Origin: Porticoccaceae bacterium
GTDB taxonomy: Bacteria; Pseudomonadota; Gammaproteobacteria; Pseudomonadales; Porticoccaceae
Assembly (NCBI GenBank): GCA_024639885.1
Contig: JAHEGD010000005.1
Coordinates: forward strand, 62,001-126,000
Direction: 5' to 3'
Length of the DNA: 64,000 nt
How positions within the stretch are numbered: position 1 is the first letter of the stretch; each line of letters opens with the position of its first letter. Below the pieces are notes generated by a model. The model saw only the letters and a list, made by a program, of their open reading frames with translations. It did no database searches and was not told where the DNA came from. The translations under genes were made by a program, and so were the position numbers. Shown here piece by piece: positions 54,405-62,989 of this stretch.

Positions 54405-54448
54405 TGCATTGTTTTAATATTTCCTATGCATTATTGGTATGCAATAAT
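54403..54448. promoter_or_regulatory. Candidate LysR-type operator
   Basis: AATGCATTGTTT (54403-54414) is followed by TATGCATTATT and a perfect inverted repeat ATTATTG-GTATG-CAATAAT (54430-54448), which contains the T-N11-A pattern typical of LysR-family sites. It overlaps the -35 of the small gene and the start of the regulator transcript. Confidence 0.5.
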
Positions 54449-54477
54449 GGCGGCGTATTTAACGCTTGGAGAACGGT

Positions 54478-55443
54478 ATGAACCTGCAACGGCTGTCACG
54501 CTTAGACCTCAACCTGCTGGTAGCGCTGCAGGCGCTGCTCGAAGAGCGCAGTGTTACCCGCGCCGCCGAGCGGTTATTTGTCACCCAGCCGGCGATGAGC
54601 AGAATCCTACAGCGGCTTCGCGACCACTTGGGCGACCAGCTGTTTACCCGCCGCGGCAACACCTTAGTGGCGACCCCGCGCGCCGAGGAGTTCGCCCGCC
54701 AACTGCCGAGCCTGCTCGATGGCATTATGGCGATGCTCGCCCAAGAGGAGTTTGACCCGGCAACTTACGAGGGTGAGATTGCGCTGGCGATCCCCGAGTT
54801 CTTCGCCTTTGAGTTGGCCGCCCACATCACCGAAAAACTCTCGCAGGTGGCGCCCGGCTTAACGCTGTCGGTGTCCAGCGATACCGACTCGACGGTGGAG
54901 GAAGAGCTCGCCTCTGGGGTGTTGGACTTTGCCATCGACTTAGAGCGCCCGCACGAAGATGACATTATCAGCGCGCCGCTTACCCAGGTTACCCCGGCGG
55001 TGTGGATGCGCGGCGACCACCCGCTGGCCAGCCGCGACGAGCTGAAGCTGGCCGACCTACTAGACTACCCGTTTGTTCAGTACTACCTGCTGATCTCCAA
55101 ACGGGTCAGCGCCACCACCGCCGCGCGGTTTGACCGCACGCTGGGAGAGATGGGGCTAAAGCGACGCAAAATCTTGGTCACCAACCAGCTGATGACAGCG
55201 ATGGAGACCGTCTGCCGCTCCGATGCGCTGATGGTCGCCACCCAGTACGGCCTGAGCACCGAGCGCGAGTTCTTCTCGATTGCGCAGCGCCCATTCCCGG
55301 CCGATTTGCCCCACCAAGGCACCATCTCGTTTATGTTGATGCAGCACCGCCGCACCGCCCACTCGGCGGTTCACAGCTGGTTGGCGGCGGCGTTGCAGGC
55401 CGCGGTAAAAGAGATGGACAAAGAGCTCGCCAAACCCTGGTAG
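54478..55443 (+). CDS. LysR-family transcriptional regulator
   Basis: A 321-residue regulator. The N-terminal winged HTH reads RLDLNLLVALQALLEERSVTRAA and continues with TQPAMSRILQRLR; the effector domain (about 90-310) is of the NodD/LeuO-like group. The ATG at 54478 has GGAG eight bases upstream; an in-frame TTG four codons earlier is less likely. It is divergent from the 46-codon gene, with overlapping promoters. The ligand is unknown. Confidence 0.92.
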   Translation: MNLQRLSRLDLNLLVALQALLEERSVTRAAERLFVTQPAMSRILQRLRDHLGDQLFTRRGNTLVATPRAEEFARQLPSLLDGIMAMLAQEEFDPATYEGEIALAIPEFFAFELAAHITEKLSQVAPGLTLSVSSDTDSTVEEELASGVLDFAIDLERPHEDDIISAPLTQVTPAVWMRGDHPLASRDELKLADLLDYPFVQYYLLISKRVSATTAARFDRTLGEMGLKRRKILVTNQLMTAMETVCRSDALMVATQYGLSTEREFFSIAQRPFPADLPHQGTISFMLMQHRRTAHSAVHSWLAAALQAAVKEMDKELAKPW

Positions 55444-55449
55444 CCGCGG

Positions 55450-56094
55450 CTAAACCCGGTAACTGGCCTGGGTCATCAACTTAGAGACCCCGCTCATCGC
55501 CCGCAACACGGGCGCGGGGAACTGCCAGCCACCCGCTTGCAGGGCGCTCTCGGCGTGGTCTGCTTCATCGGCGCGCATCGCCGCCACCACGGCGCGGCTG
55601 GCGTGGTCGGTCTCTGGCAGGGCGGCTAAGTGGTCGTCGAGATGGGCGCAGACCTGCTGCTCTGTGGCGGCGACAAACCCCAGGCTGAGCTTGTCGCTGA
55701 CCAACCCGGCGCCGGCGCCGATGCCAAACGACAGCCCGTACCAGAGCGGGTTGAGCAGGCTCGGCCGGCTGCCAAGTTGGGCTAGGCGCTGCTCGCACCA
55801 GGCTAGGTGGTCGATCTCTTCACTGGCGGCCTGCTCCATGTCGGCGCGCACCTCGGCCAGCTTGGCGGTGAGCGCTTGGCCCTGATAGAGCGCTTGGGCG
55901 CAGACCTCGCCACTGTGGTTGACCCGCATCAGCCCGGCGGCGTGGCGCCGTTCGCTGTCGTCGAGCGGGCCGCTGTCGAGCGCTTCGGCTGGACTGGGCC
56001 GCTGCGGTGCCGGCGCCGGTGCCGCCAGTGTGCGCAGCGCCCGGTCTAGCCCGCTGATCAGTTGGTCAACTCTGGTCAATTGTCGCTCTGCCAT
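55450..56094 (-). CDS. coq7: 2-nonaprenyl-3-methyl-6-methoxy-1,4-benzoquinol hydroxylase
   Basis: Di-iron hydroxylase of ubiquinone synthesis (UbiF-equivalent). The 214-residue ferritin-like protein has [19 protein letters not shown] with the first Glu, [13 protein letters not shown] (ExxH), [12 protein letters not shown] and DEADHAE (second ExxH). The order trpC ... coq7 is that of Pseudomonas. Its stop is six bases from that of the convergent LysR gene. Confidence 0.94.
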   Translation of the reverse strand: MAERQLTRVDQLISGLDRALRTLAAPAPAPQRPSPAEALDSGPLDDSERRHAAGLMRVNHSGEVCAQALYQGQALTAKLAEVRADMEQAASEEIDHLAWCEQRLAQLGSRPSLLNPLWYGLSFGIGAGAGLVSDKLSLGFVAATEQQVCAHLDDHLAALPETDHASRAVVAAMRADEADHAESALQAGGWQFPAPVLRAMSGVSKLMTQASYRV

Positions 56095-56202
56095 AACATC
56101 CCCGCTGGCGGTGTCACTGGTGGATAGAATCTTGGATAATAGCGCTCAATTTTAAGCAATCTGCGCCGCTGCTGCCAGCGCCGGCGCACAGGAGCGAGCA
56201 CT

Positions 56203-57168
56203 ATGCAGCAGCGACAACCGGTCACTGATCTCGGCCACGGCATTGTCTGTTTAGACACCGGCTACATTCGCAGCGGGCTGGCCTGCTTCTACCTGATCGA
56301 GGGCGGCGGCGAGTACGCGGTAGTCGAGTGCGGCACCCGCTACAGCGTCGCCCAGCTCAACGACTATATGGCGGAACACGGCATTAGCCCAGAGGCGGTG
56401 CGCTACGTGATCCCCACCCATGTCCACCTAGACCACGCCGGTGGCGCCGGGGTGATGATGGCGCAGTTCCCGCAGGCACAGCTGGTGGTGCATGGCAACG
56501 GCGCCCGCCACCTGATCGACCCGACTAAATTGGCCGCCGGTGCCCGCGCGGTCTATGGCGACGCCCGCTTTGACGAACTCTACGGCGAGATTGTACCGGT
56601 TGATGCAGCGCGCGTGGTCAGCCCCGCCGACGGCGAGGTGCTGCTTTTGGGCGACCGGCCGCTACAGTTTTTTGACACCCCCGGCCACGCCAACCACCAC
56701 TTTTGTCTCTGGGACGAGCGCAGCCGCAGCTGGTTTAGCGGTGATGTGTTTGGTCTGCGCTACCCCGAGTTTGCCGCCACCGACGGGCAGCTCGACTACC
56801 TGATTACCACCACCACCCCGGTCCAGTTTGACCCGGCCAAGTTGATTGCGTCGGTCGAGCTGTTGGCCGCCAACAACCCGGCGCAGATACTGCTTACCCA
56901 CTACGGCGCGGTCAGCGACGTGGCGCGCTGCGCGGCGCTGCTCTGCGAGCAGATTAACGACCACTGCGCGATCGCTGAGCGCCACGCCGCGCTGCCTGCC
57001 GGGGCCGAGCGCTGCGCCGCCATTGAGGCGGAGCTGCTCAGTTACTTCGCCGGCCAGATCGCCGACCAGCGCCCCGACTTAGACGGCGCAGCGCTGCTGC
57101 CGCTGCTGGCGATGGACATCAACCTCAATGCGCAGGGGCTGGATGTCTGGTTGGCGCGGCGCGGCTAG
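56203..57168 (+). CDS. Metallo-beta-lactamase-fold hydrolase
   Basis: A 321-residue cytoplasmic hydrolase. The metal motif is THVHLDHAGGAG (HxHxDH), a further His is in FFDTPGHANHHF and the bridging Asp in WFSGDVFGLRY. The C-terminal third is helical and could bind substrate. YLIEGGGEYAVVECG at the start is typical of glyoxalase-II-like or quorum-quenching-like MBL proteins, but the substrate cannot be named. It is divergent from coq7 and convergent with purD. Confidence 0.85.
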   Translation: MQQRQPVTDLGHGIVCLDTGYIRSGLACFYLIEGGGEYAVVECGTRYSVAQLNDYMAEHGISPEAVRYVIPTHVHLDHAGGAGVMMAQFPQAQLVVHGNGARHLIDPTKLAAGARAVYGDARFDELYGEIVPVDAARVVSPADGEVLLLGDRPLQFFDTPGHANHHFCLWDERSRSWFSGDVFGLRYPEFAATDGQLDYLITTTTPVQFDPAKLIASVELLAANNPAQILLTHYGAVSDVARCAALLCEQINDHCAIAERHAALPAGAERCAAIEAELLSYFAGQIADQRPDLDGAALLPLLAMDINLNAQGLDVWLARRG

Positions 57169-57176
57169 CCGGCCGC

Positions 57177-58460
57177 CTATTGTTCGCGGGCGATCGCGCG
57201 CCAGCCGATGTCGCGGCGGTAGAACGACCCCTCCCAACTGATCTGCTCGGCGAGCCGATAGGCCTGCTGCTGGGCGCTGCCGATGGTGTCGCCGAGTGCG
57301 GTGGCACACAGTACCCGGCCGCCGCTGGTGACAACACGCTCGCCGGCCAGCGCGGTACCGGCGTGGAACAGCTTGCTATCGGCCGGTGCCGGCTCCGCTA
57401 AGCCGTTGATCGGCAGCCCTTTGGCGTAGTCGCCGGGGTAGCCGCCGGCGGCCAGCACCACGCCGACTGCCGGGCGCGGGTCCCACGCTGCGTGCTCGGC
57501 GTCGAGCCGGCCGTCGATGGCGGCCAGACAGTGGTCGACCAAATCAGACTGCAGCCGCATTAAAATCGGCTGGGTCTCGGGGTCGCCAAACCGGCAGTTG
57601 TACTCAATCACTTTGGGGGTGCCGTCGGCCATAATCATCAGCCCGGCGTAGAGGAAACCGCGGTAGCGGTTGCCCTCTGCCTGCATACCGGCCACGGTCG
57701 GCTCGATCACTTCACTGAGGATGCGCTGGTAGATGGTGGCGTCGACCACCGGCGCCGGGCTGTAGGCACCCATGCCGCCGGTGTTGGGGCCGCTGTCGCC
57801 CTCGCCAACCCGCTTGTGGTCTTGGCTGGTGGCCATCGGCAGCAGCTGCTGGCCGTCGACCATTACGATAAAGCTCGCCTCTTCGCCATCGAGAAACTCC
57901 TCGATAACTACCCGGTGGCCCGCCTCGCCAAAGGCGTTGCCGGCCAGCATGTCGTGTACCGCGGCCTCGGCCTCGGCCAGTGTCATGGCGACAATCACCC
58001 CTTTGCCAGCGGCCAGGCCGTCTGCCTTAACCACTATCGGCGCGCCGTGCTGGCGCAGGTAGGCGAGCGCCGGCTCGACCTCGGTAAAGTTACCGTAAAA
58101 AGCAGTGGGGATATTGTGGCGCGCCAAAAAGTCTTTGGTAAACGCCTTCGACCCCTCCAACTGGGCGGCGCCGGCGCTGGGGCCGAAGATCTTCAGGCCG
58201 CGCTCTTCAAAGTAGTCAACTACCCCCTCTACCAGCGGCTGCTCGGGGCCGACGATGGTCAGGCCGACAGCGTTGGCGGTGGCAAACTCGGCCAGTGCGG
58301 CAAAGTCACTGACGCCGATCTCAACGTTGCGCACTTTCGCTTCAGTGGCGCTGCCGGCGTTGCCGGGGGCGACAAACACGGTCTCTACGCGGGCGTTTTG
58401 CGCCGCCTTCCAGGCCAGCGCGTGCTCGCGGCCGCCACTGCCAATAATCAGTACGTTCAT
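57177..58460 (-). CDS. purD: Phosphoribosylamine-glycine ligase
   Basis: Second enzyme of purine synthesis. The 427-residue ATP-grasp protein begins MNVLIIGSGGREHALAWKA and has GPEQPLVEGVVDYFEERGL, IVVKADGLAAGKGVIVA, DHKRVGEGDSGPNTGGMGAYSP and NCRFGDPETQ. The ATG at 58460 is chosen; a longer frame to 58568 runs into purH. It follows purH by 16 bases. Confidence 0.97.
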   Translation of the reverse strand: MNVLIIGSGGREHALAWKAAQNARVETVFVAPGNAGSATEAKVRNVEIGVSDFAALAEFATANAVGLTIVGPEQPLVEGVVDYFEERGLKIFGPSAGAAQLEGSKAFTKDFLARHNIPTAFYGNFTEVEPALAYLRQHGAPIVVKADGLAAGKGVIVAMTLAEAEAAVHDMLAGNAFGEAGHRVVIEEFLDGEEASFIVMVDGQQLLPMATSQDHKRVGEGDSGPNTGGMGAYSPAPVVDATIYQRILSEVIEPTVAGMQAEGNRYRGFLYAGLMIMADGTPKVIEYNCRFGDPETQPILMRLQSDLVDHCLAAIDGRLDAEHAAWDPRPAVGVVLAAGGYPGDYAKGLPINGLAEPAPADSKLFHAGTALAGERVVTSGGRVLCATALGDTIGSAQQQAYRLAEQISWEGSFYRRDIGWRAIAREQ

Positions 58461-58476
58461 AACAGCTCCTAGCAGC

Positions 58477-60051
58477 TTAGTGGCGGAAGTGGCGCATGCC
58501 GGTGAAGACCATCGCCATGCCGTGCTCATCGGCGGCGGCAATGGTTTCGTCGTCGCGCATCGAGCCACCCGGCTGGATCACGCAGGAGATACCCGCGGCA
58601 GCGGCGTTGTCGATGCCGTCGCGGAACGGGAAGAAGGCGTCCGAGGACATCACCGCCCCCTTCACCTGCAGCCCGGCGTGCTCGGCTTTAATGCCGGCGA
58701 TACGGGCCGAGTTGACGCGGCTCATCTGGCCGGCGCCAACGCCGATGGTGCGCTGGCCGCTGGCGTAGACGATGGCGTTGGATTTAACCATCTTGGCGAC
58801 CTTCCAAGCGAACAGCAGGTCGGCGATCTCGGCGTCGGTCGGCTGGCGCTTAGTGACAATCTTGAGGTCGGCGGCGGTGATCACACCGTTGTCGCGTTGC
58901 TGAATCAGCAGCCCGCCATTAACCCGCTTGTAGTCAAAGTCATCGGGGCGCTCGGCCGGCCACTCGCCGCAGGCGAGCAGGCGCACATTCTTCTTGGCGG
59001 CCACGACCGCGACGGCGGCGTCGCTCACCGACGGGGCGATGATCACCTCAACAAACTGCTGGGCGCAGATCGCCTCGGCGGTGGCAGCGTCTAGCTCGCG
59101 GTTAAAGGCGATGATGCCGCCGAATGCCGACTCACTGTCGGTGGCGTAGGCCGCTTGGTAGGCGTCCAGCAGGTTGTCGGCAATCGCCACGCCGCACGGG
59201 TTGGCGTGTTTGACGATGACACAGGCCGGCTCGGCAAACTGCTTTACGCACTCCAGCGCCGCGTCGGTGTCGGCGATATTGTTGAACGACAGCTCTTTGC
59301 CCTGCAGCTGGGTGGCGGTTGCCACGCTCGCCTCAACCGGGTTGGCTTCGGTGTAGAAGGCCGCCGCTTGGTGGGGGTTCTCGCCGTAGCGCATCTCTTG
59401 GCGCTTGTGGTACTGGCTGTTGTAGGTGGCCGGGAACAGCCCGGCGACATTGTCGGTGGTGCGCGCACCAAAGTGGTTGGCGATCATGCCGTCGTAGCCG
59501 GCGGTGTGCTCAAAGGCGCGCACCATCAACTGGTAGCGGGTCTGGTAGCCGAGTTGGCCGGCGTTGGCAGCCAGCTCGTCGAGCACCGGTTGGTAGTCGC
59601 CGGCGTTGACCACAATCGCCACATCGCGGTGGTTTTTAGCCGCCGAGCGGACCATGGTTGGGCCGCCGATGTCGATATTCTCAATGGCGCGCGGCAGGTC
59701 GCAGTTGGGGTCGGCGACGGTGGCAGCAAACGGGTAGAGGTTGACCACCACCATATCGATCGGGGCGATGCCGTGCTCGGCCATGACCGCGTCGTCGGTG
59801 CCGCGGCGGCCGAGGATACCACCGTGGATTTTCGGGTGAAGGGTTTTTACCCGGCCGTCCATCATCTCGGCAAAGCCGGTGTAGTCGGCCACCTCGGTGA
59901 CCTCGATGCCGTTGTCGCCGAGCAGCTTGAAGGTGCCGCCGGTCGACAGCAGCTCGACACCGTGGCCGCGCAGGGCGCGGGCAAAGTCGACAATGCCGGT
60001 TTTATCGGAAACGCTGATCAGCGCGCGGCGGACGGGTTTTAGATCGCTCAT
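58477..60051 (-). CDS. purH: Bifunctional AICAR transformylase / IMP cyclohydrolase
   Basis: Last two steps of IMP synthesis. The 524-residue protein has an N-terminal MGS-like cyclohydrolase domain ([18 protein letters not shown]) and a transformylase domain with [22 protein letters not shown], and the end [18 protein letters not shown] and [10 protein letters not shown]. It follows fis by 32 bases, the order fis-purH-purD seen in Pseudomonas. Confidence 0.97.
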   Translation of the reverse strand: MSDLKPVRRALISVSDKTGIVDFARALRGHGVELLSTGGTFKLLGDNGIEVTEVADYTGFAEMMDGRVKTLHPKIHGGILGRRGTDDAVMAEHGIAPIDMVVVNLYPFAATVADPNCDLPRAIENIDIGGPTMVRSAAKNHRDVAIVVNAGDYQPVLDELAANAGQLGYQTRYQLMVRAFEHTAGYDGMIANHFGARTTDNVAGLFPATYNSQYHKRQEMRYGENPHQAAAFYTEANPVEASVATATQLQGKELSFNNIADTDAALECVKQFAEPACVIVKHANPCGVAIADNLLDAYQAAYATDSESAFGGIIAFNRELDAATAEAICAQQFVEVIIAPSVSDAAVAVVAAKKNVRLLACGEWPAERPDDFDYKRVNGGLLIQQRDNGVITAADLKIVTKRQPTDAEIADLLFAWKVAKMVKSNAIVYASGQRTIGVGAGQMSRVNSARIAGIKAEHAGLQVKGAVMSSDAFFPFRDGIDNAAAAGISCVIQPGGSMRDDETIAAADEHGMAMVFTGMRHFRH

Positions 60052-60083
60052 GAATGCCTCGGGTAGGGTGGGTAACAGGGTGT

Positions 60084-60365
60084 TTAAAGTAAGTTGTACT
60101 GCTTGAGTTTTTTGCGCAGCGTGCCGCGGTTTAAGCCGAGCATCTCGGCGGTGCGGCTCTGGTTGTTGCGGGTCTGTTTCATCACCGCTTGCAGCAGGGG
60201 CGGCTCTACCTCGCTCATCACCAAGTTGTAGAGGTCGACCGGTGGCTGGCCTTCAAGGCTGTCGAAGTAGTTGGCCATGGCGTTGGCAACGTGGTCGCGC
60301 AGTGTCCGCGGCGGGGTCAGGTCGCCGTAGTCGGGCTGCTGCTCGGGGAGGCTGTTGTTGAGCAT
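60084..60365 (-). CDS. fis: DNA-binding protein Fis
   Basis: Nucleoid-associated regulator. The 93-residue protein is close to E. coli Fis in length, with the C-terminal HTH in [19 protein letters not shown]. Its ATG overlaps the dusB stop in TAATG. The dusB-fis operon is conserved in gammaproteobacteria, with fis levels set by the dusB promoter. Confidence 0.96.
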   Translation of the reverse strand: MLNNSLPEQQPDYGDLTPPRTLRDHVANAMANYFDSLEGQPPVDLYNLVMSEVEPPLLQAVMKQTRNNQSRTAEMLGLNRGTLRKKLKQYNLL

Positions 60366-61384
60366 TAGGCGGCTCTCTCGGTGGTGGCCGGCGGCTGGTT
60401 GAAAAACTCAGCGAGCGCGGCGATCTGGCTGGCGGCACTGTCGAGGCGGTTAAACTGCCCGCGAAACTCGGCGCCGCAGCCGGCAAAGTGGGCGTCCAAA
60501 TACCAGCCGATGTGTTTGCGGGCGATCCGCAGCCCGCCCAGCTCGCCATAGAACCGGTGCAGCGCAGCTAAGTGGGCCAGTGCCGTGTTGGCAATAGTAT
60601 CGCCGCTCGGCGCGGCCAGCAGCTCGCCGCTGGCTAGGTAGTGGTTGATCTGGCTGAACAGCCACGGGTTGCCCTGCGCGGCGCGGCCGATCATCACCGC
60701 GGCGGCGCCGGTCTCGGCGATCACTGCGGCGGCCTGTTGCGGGGTGCGGATATCGCCGTTGGCGATAACCGGCAGCTCGGTGGCGGCCACCACCGCAGCG
60801 ATGGTGGCGTATTCGGCGCTGCCGTTAAAGCGGCAGGCGCGGGTGCGGCCGTGGATAGCCAGCGCGGCGATGCCGGCCTGCTCGGCGATTTTGGCGATCT
60901 CGACCGCGTTGCGGTTGCCGGTATCCCAGCCGGTGCGGATCTTTAGTGTCACCGGCACCTCGACGGCGGCGACCACTGCACTGAGGATCTCGCCGACCAG
61001 CTGGGGGTGTTGCAGCAGTGCCGAGCCGGCCGCTTTGCGGCAGACCTTTTTGGCCGGGCAGCCCATGTTGATATCGATGATCTCTGCGCCTTCGTCGACA
61101 TTAAACCGCGCCGCGGCGGCCATAGTGGCCGGCTCGGTACCGGCGATTTGCACCGAGCGCGGCGCCGGCTCGCCGGCAAATTGGCGGCGCAGCGACGACT
61201 TGCGGGTGGCGCGCAGATCGGGGTTGCTGCTGACCATCTCGCTGACTACCAGCCCGGCGCCGTGTTGGCGACAGAGCTGCCGAAACGGCAGGTCGGTTAC
61301 GCCGGCCATCGGCGCCAACACGGTCGGCTCGGTTATCTGGTAGGGGCCAATCGCAAACACGGCGCTCTCGCAGGTCGGTGACAC
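60365..61384 (-). CDS. dusB: tRNA-dihydrouridine synthase B
   Basis: FMN enzyme that reduces uridines in the tRNA D-loop. The 339-residue protein has VLAPMAGVTDLPFRQLCRQ, EIIDINMGCPAKKVCRKAAG with the catalytic Cys, VTLKIRTGWD, IHGRTRACRFNG and VIANGDIRTPQQA. The start is GTG at 61384; an internal GTG at 61363 is possible. It is first of dusB-fis and probably read into purHD. Confidence 0.95.
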   Translation of the reverse strand: MSPTCESAVFAIGPYQITEPTVLAPMAGVTDLPFRQLCRQHGAGLVVSEMVSSNPDLRATRKSSLRRQFAGEPAPRSVQIAGTEPATMAAAARFNVDEGAEIIDINMGCPAKKVCRKAAGSALLQHPQLVGEILSAVVAAVEVPVTLKIRTGWDTGNRNAVEIAKIAEQAGIAALAIHGRTRACRFNGSAEYATIAAVVAATELPVIANGDIRTPQQAAAVIAETGAAAVMIGRAAQGNPWLFSQINHYLASGELLAAPSGDTIANTALAHLAALHRFYGELGGLRIARKHIGWYLDAHFAGCGAEFRGQFNRLDSAASQIAALAEFFNQPPATTERAA

Positions 61385-61641
61385 CGCGCCTGGGTGCGGC
61401 GGCGGTCAAAAAAGGGTCGCCATCATACCCAAAAACTGCCTGATTAAAAAGTGATCAATTGGGTGTTGGGGCTATGAAGTATGCAATGCTGTGATCAGAT
61501 CTCGACCAGAAGGTGGAGTAGGCGCTTTGGTTGATTGGGGCAATGAGAAATTTGCGCCGTCGGCACTTTTGCCCCGCCCTCGTTCGGGGTAAGCTATAAA
61601 CAATGTTTATGCTTTAATAAACCACAACTAAGGGAAATACT

Positions 61642-62031
61642 ATGTTTAGTCACGTAATGCTCGGTGCCACCGATATTGAAGCCTCTAAAGTTTTTTATGA
61701 CGCCGTGCTCGGCGCGCTGGGCATCGGCCCGGGTGCAGAGAACATTACCGACAGCGGCATTAAGCGCTATATGTACATGACCCCGACCGGCATTTTTGCC
61801 ATCACCCAACCGCTCGATGGCCAGCCGGCCAGCTGTGGCAACGGCAGCACCATCGGCTTTGCGGTAGAGAGCGCTGAGCAGGGCGATGCCTGGCACGCCG
61901 CTGGGCTGGCCAACGGCGGCAGCGATTGTGAAGATGCGCCGGGCACGCGAGAGGGCAGCATGGGCAAACTCTACCTGGCCTACCTGCGCGACCCGTCTGG
62001 CAACAAGCTCTGCGCGCTGAAGCGACTCTAA
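61642..62031 (+). CDS. VOC-family (glyoxalase/dioxygenase fold) protein
   Basis: A 129-residue protein with the paired beta-alpha-beta-beta-beta units of the VOC superfamily: MFSHVMLGATDIEASKVFYDAVL at the N-terminus and YLAYLRDPSGNKLCAL at the C-terminus, where a metal ligand is usual. Members act on diverse substrates, so the role is open. It has an AAGGGAA site before the ATG, its own terminator and is monocistronic. Confidence 0.87.
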   Translation: MFSHVMLGATDIEASKVFYDAVLGALGIGPGAENITDSGIKRYMYMTPTGIFAITQPLDGQPASCGNGSTIGFAVESAEQGDAWHAAGLANGGSDCEDAPGTREGSMGKLYLAYLRDPSGNKLCALKRL

Positions 62032-62046
62032 AGCCGCACGGTTAAC

Positions 62047-62083
62047 AAGCCGCTGGCCGCCGTGTGTGGTCGGCGGCTTTTTT
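62047..62083 (+). terminator. Rho-independent terminator of the VOC gene
   Basis: AAGCCGC (62047-62053) pairs with GCGGCTT (62073-62079), with further pairing inside, and six T residues follow. It also lies 13 bases before the prmA stop codon but lacks a good T run for that strand. Confidence 0.85.
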
Positions 62084-62095
62084 GTAGGCCAGTTT

Positions 62096-62989
62096 TTAGC
62101 TGCGCCGTGTACCGGCTATCTGCACCCAGCCCTGCTCGATCGATGCCGGCTGGAAGGCCACCGCGCTCCGGTAGGGGGCGGTGACCGCTTCGAGCTGGCT
62201 GTCGAGTAGCCCCGACAGGCAGAGCTGGCCGCCGTCGTTGAGCAGCGCGGTGAGGGTGTCGGCGAGCTGGATGAGCGGCTCGGCAAGGATGTTGGCAAAC
62301 ACGATATCGGCGCGGCTGCCGGCCGGCAGCTGCTCGGGCAGGTAGGTGACCACCCGCTCGGCAGCGATCTGGTTGTTGACCGCGTTGTCGGCGGTGGCGA
62401 TCAGCGCCAGCGGGTCGTTGTCGACCGCGATCACCCGCTCGGCGCCGAGCAGCAGTGCGGCGATTCCTAAAATGCCCGAGCCACAGCCGTAGTCGATCAC
62501 GGTGGCGCCGGCCAGCGGCAGCTGCTCGAGCCAGCGCAGGCAGAGGTGGGTGGTCGGGTGGCTGCCGGTACCAAAGGCGAGGCCGGGGTCGAGAATCAGG
62601 TTGACCGCGTCGGGCTCAGGCGGCGCCATCCAGCTCGGGCAGATCCACAGCCGCTGGCCGCACTGGATCGGCTCAAAGTAGCGCTTCCACTCTTGGCTCC
62701 AATCTTTGTTCTCGAGCTCGACCCACTGCTGCTGGTGGGCGGCGGTCGGCATCTCGGCGGCCAGCGCCGCTTCGATCGGGGCGCGCTCGACACCGCCCTC
62801 AAACAGCCCTTTAACAATCACCCGGTCCCACAGCGGCGTTTCGCCGATGGCCGGCTCAAGCAGCGGCTGGTCGGCGGCATCTTCAAGGCTGACGGTGGCG
62901 GCGCCGACCGCCATCAGCAGCTCTTCAACTAGCTCGCACTGCTCGCGCGACAATTCAAGTTGTAGCTCGATCCACTCTGGGGCAGACAC
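62096..62989 (-). CDS. prmA: Ribosomal protein L11 methyltransferase
   Basis: Trimethylates ribosomal protein L11. The 297-residue protein has an N-terminal substrate domain (QLELSREQCELVEELLMAVG), DPGLAFGTGSHPTT, the SAM motif VIDYGCGSGILGIAALLLGA and NILAEPLIQLA. The GTG start shares one base with the accC stop (TAGTG). The accC-prmA-dusB-fis order is the gammaproteobacterial one, though the VOC gene on the other strand lies between prmA and dusB. Confidence 0.96.
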   Translation of the reverse strand: MSAPEWIELQLELSREQCELVEELLMAVGAATVSLEDAADQPLLEPAIGETPLWDRVIVKGLFEGGVERAPIEAALAAEMPTAAHQQQWVELENKDWSQEWKRYFEPIQCGQRLWICPSWMAPPEPDAVNLILDPGLAFGTGSHPTTHLCLRWLEQLPLAGATVIDYGCGSGILGIAALLLGAERVIAVDNDPLALIATADNAVNNQIAAERVVTYLPEQLPAGSRADIVFANILAEPLIQLADTLTALLNDGGQLCLSGLLDSQLEAVTAPYRSAVAFQPASIEQGWVQIAGTRRS

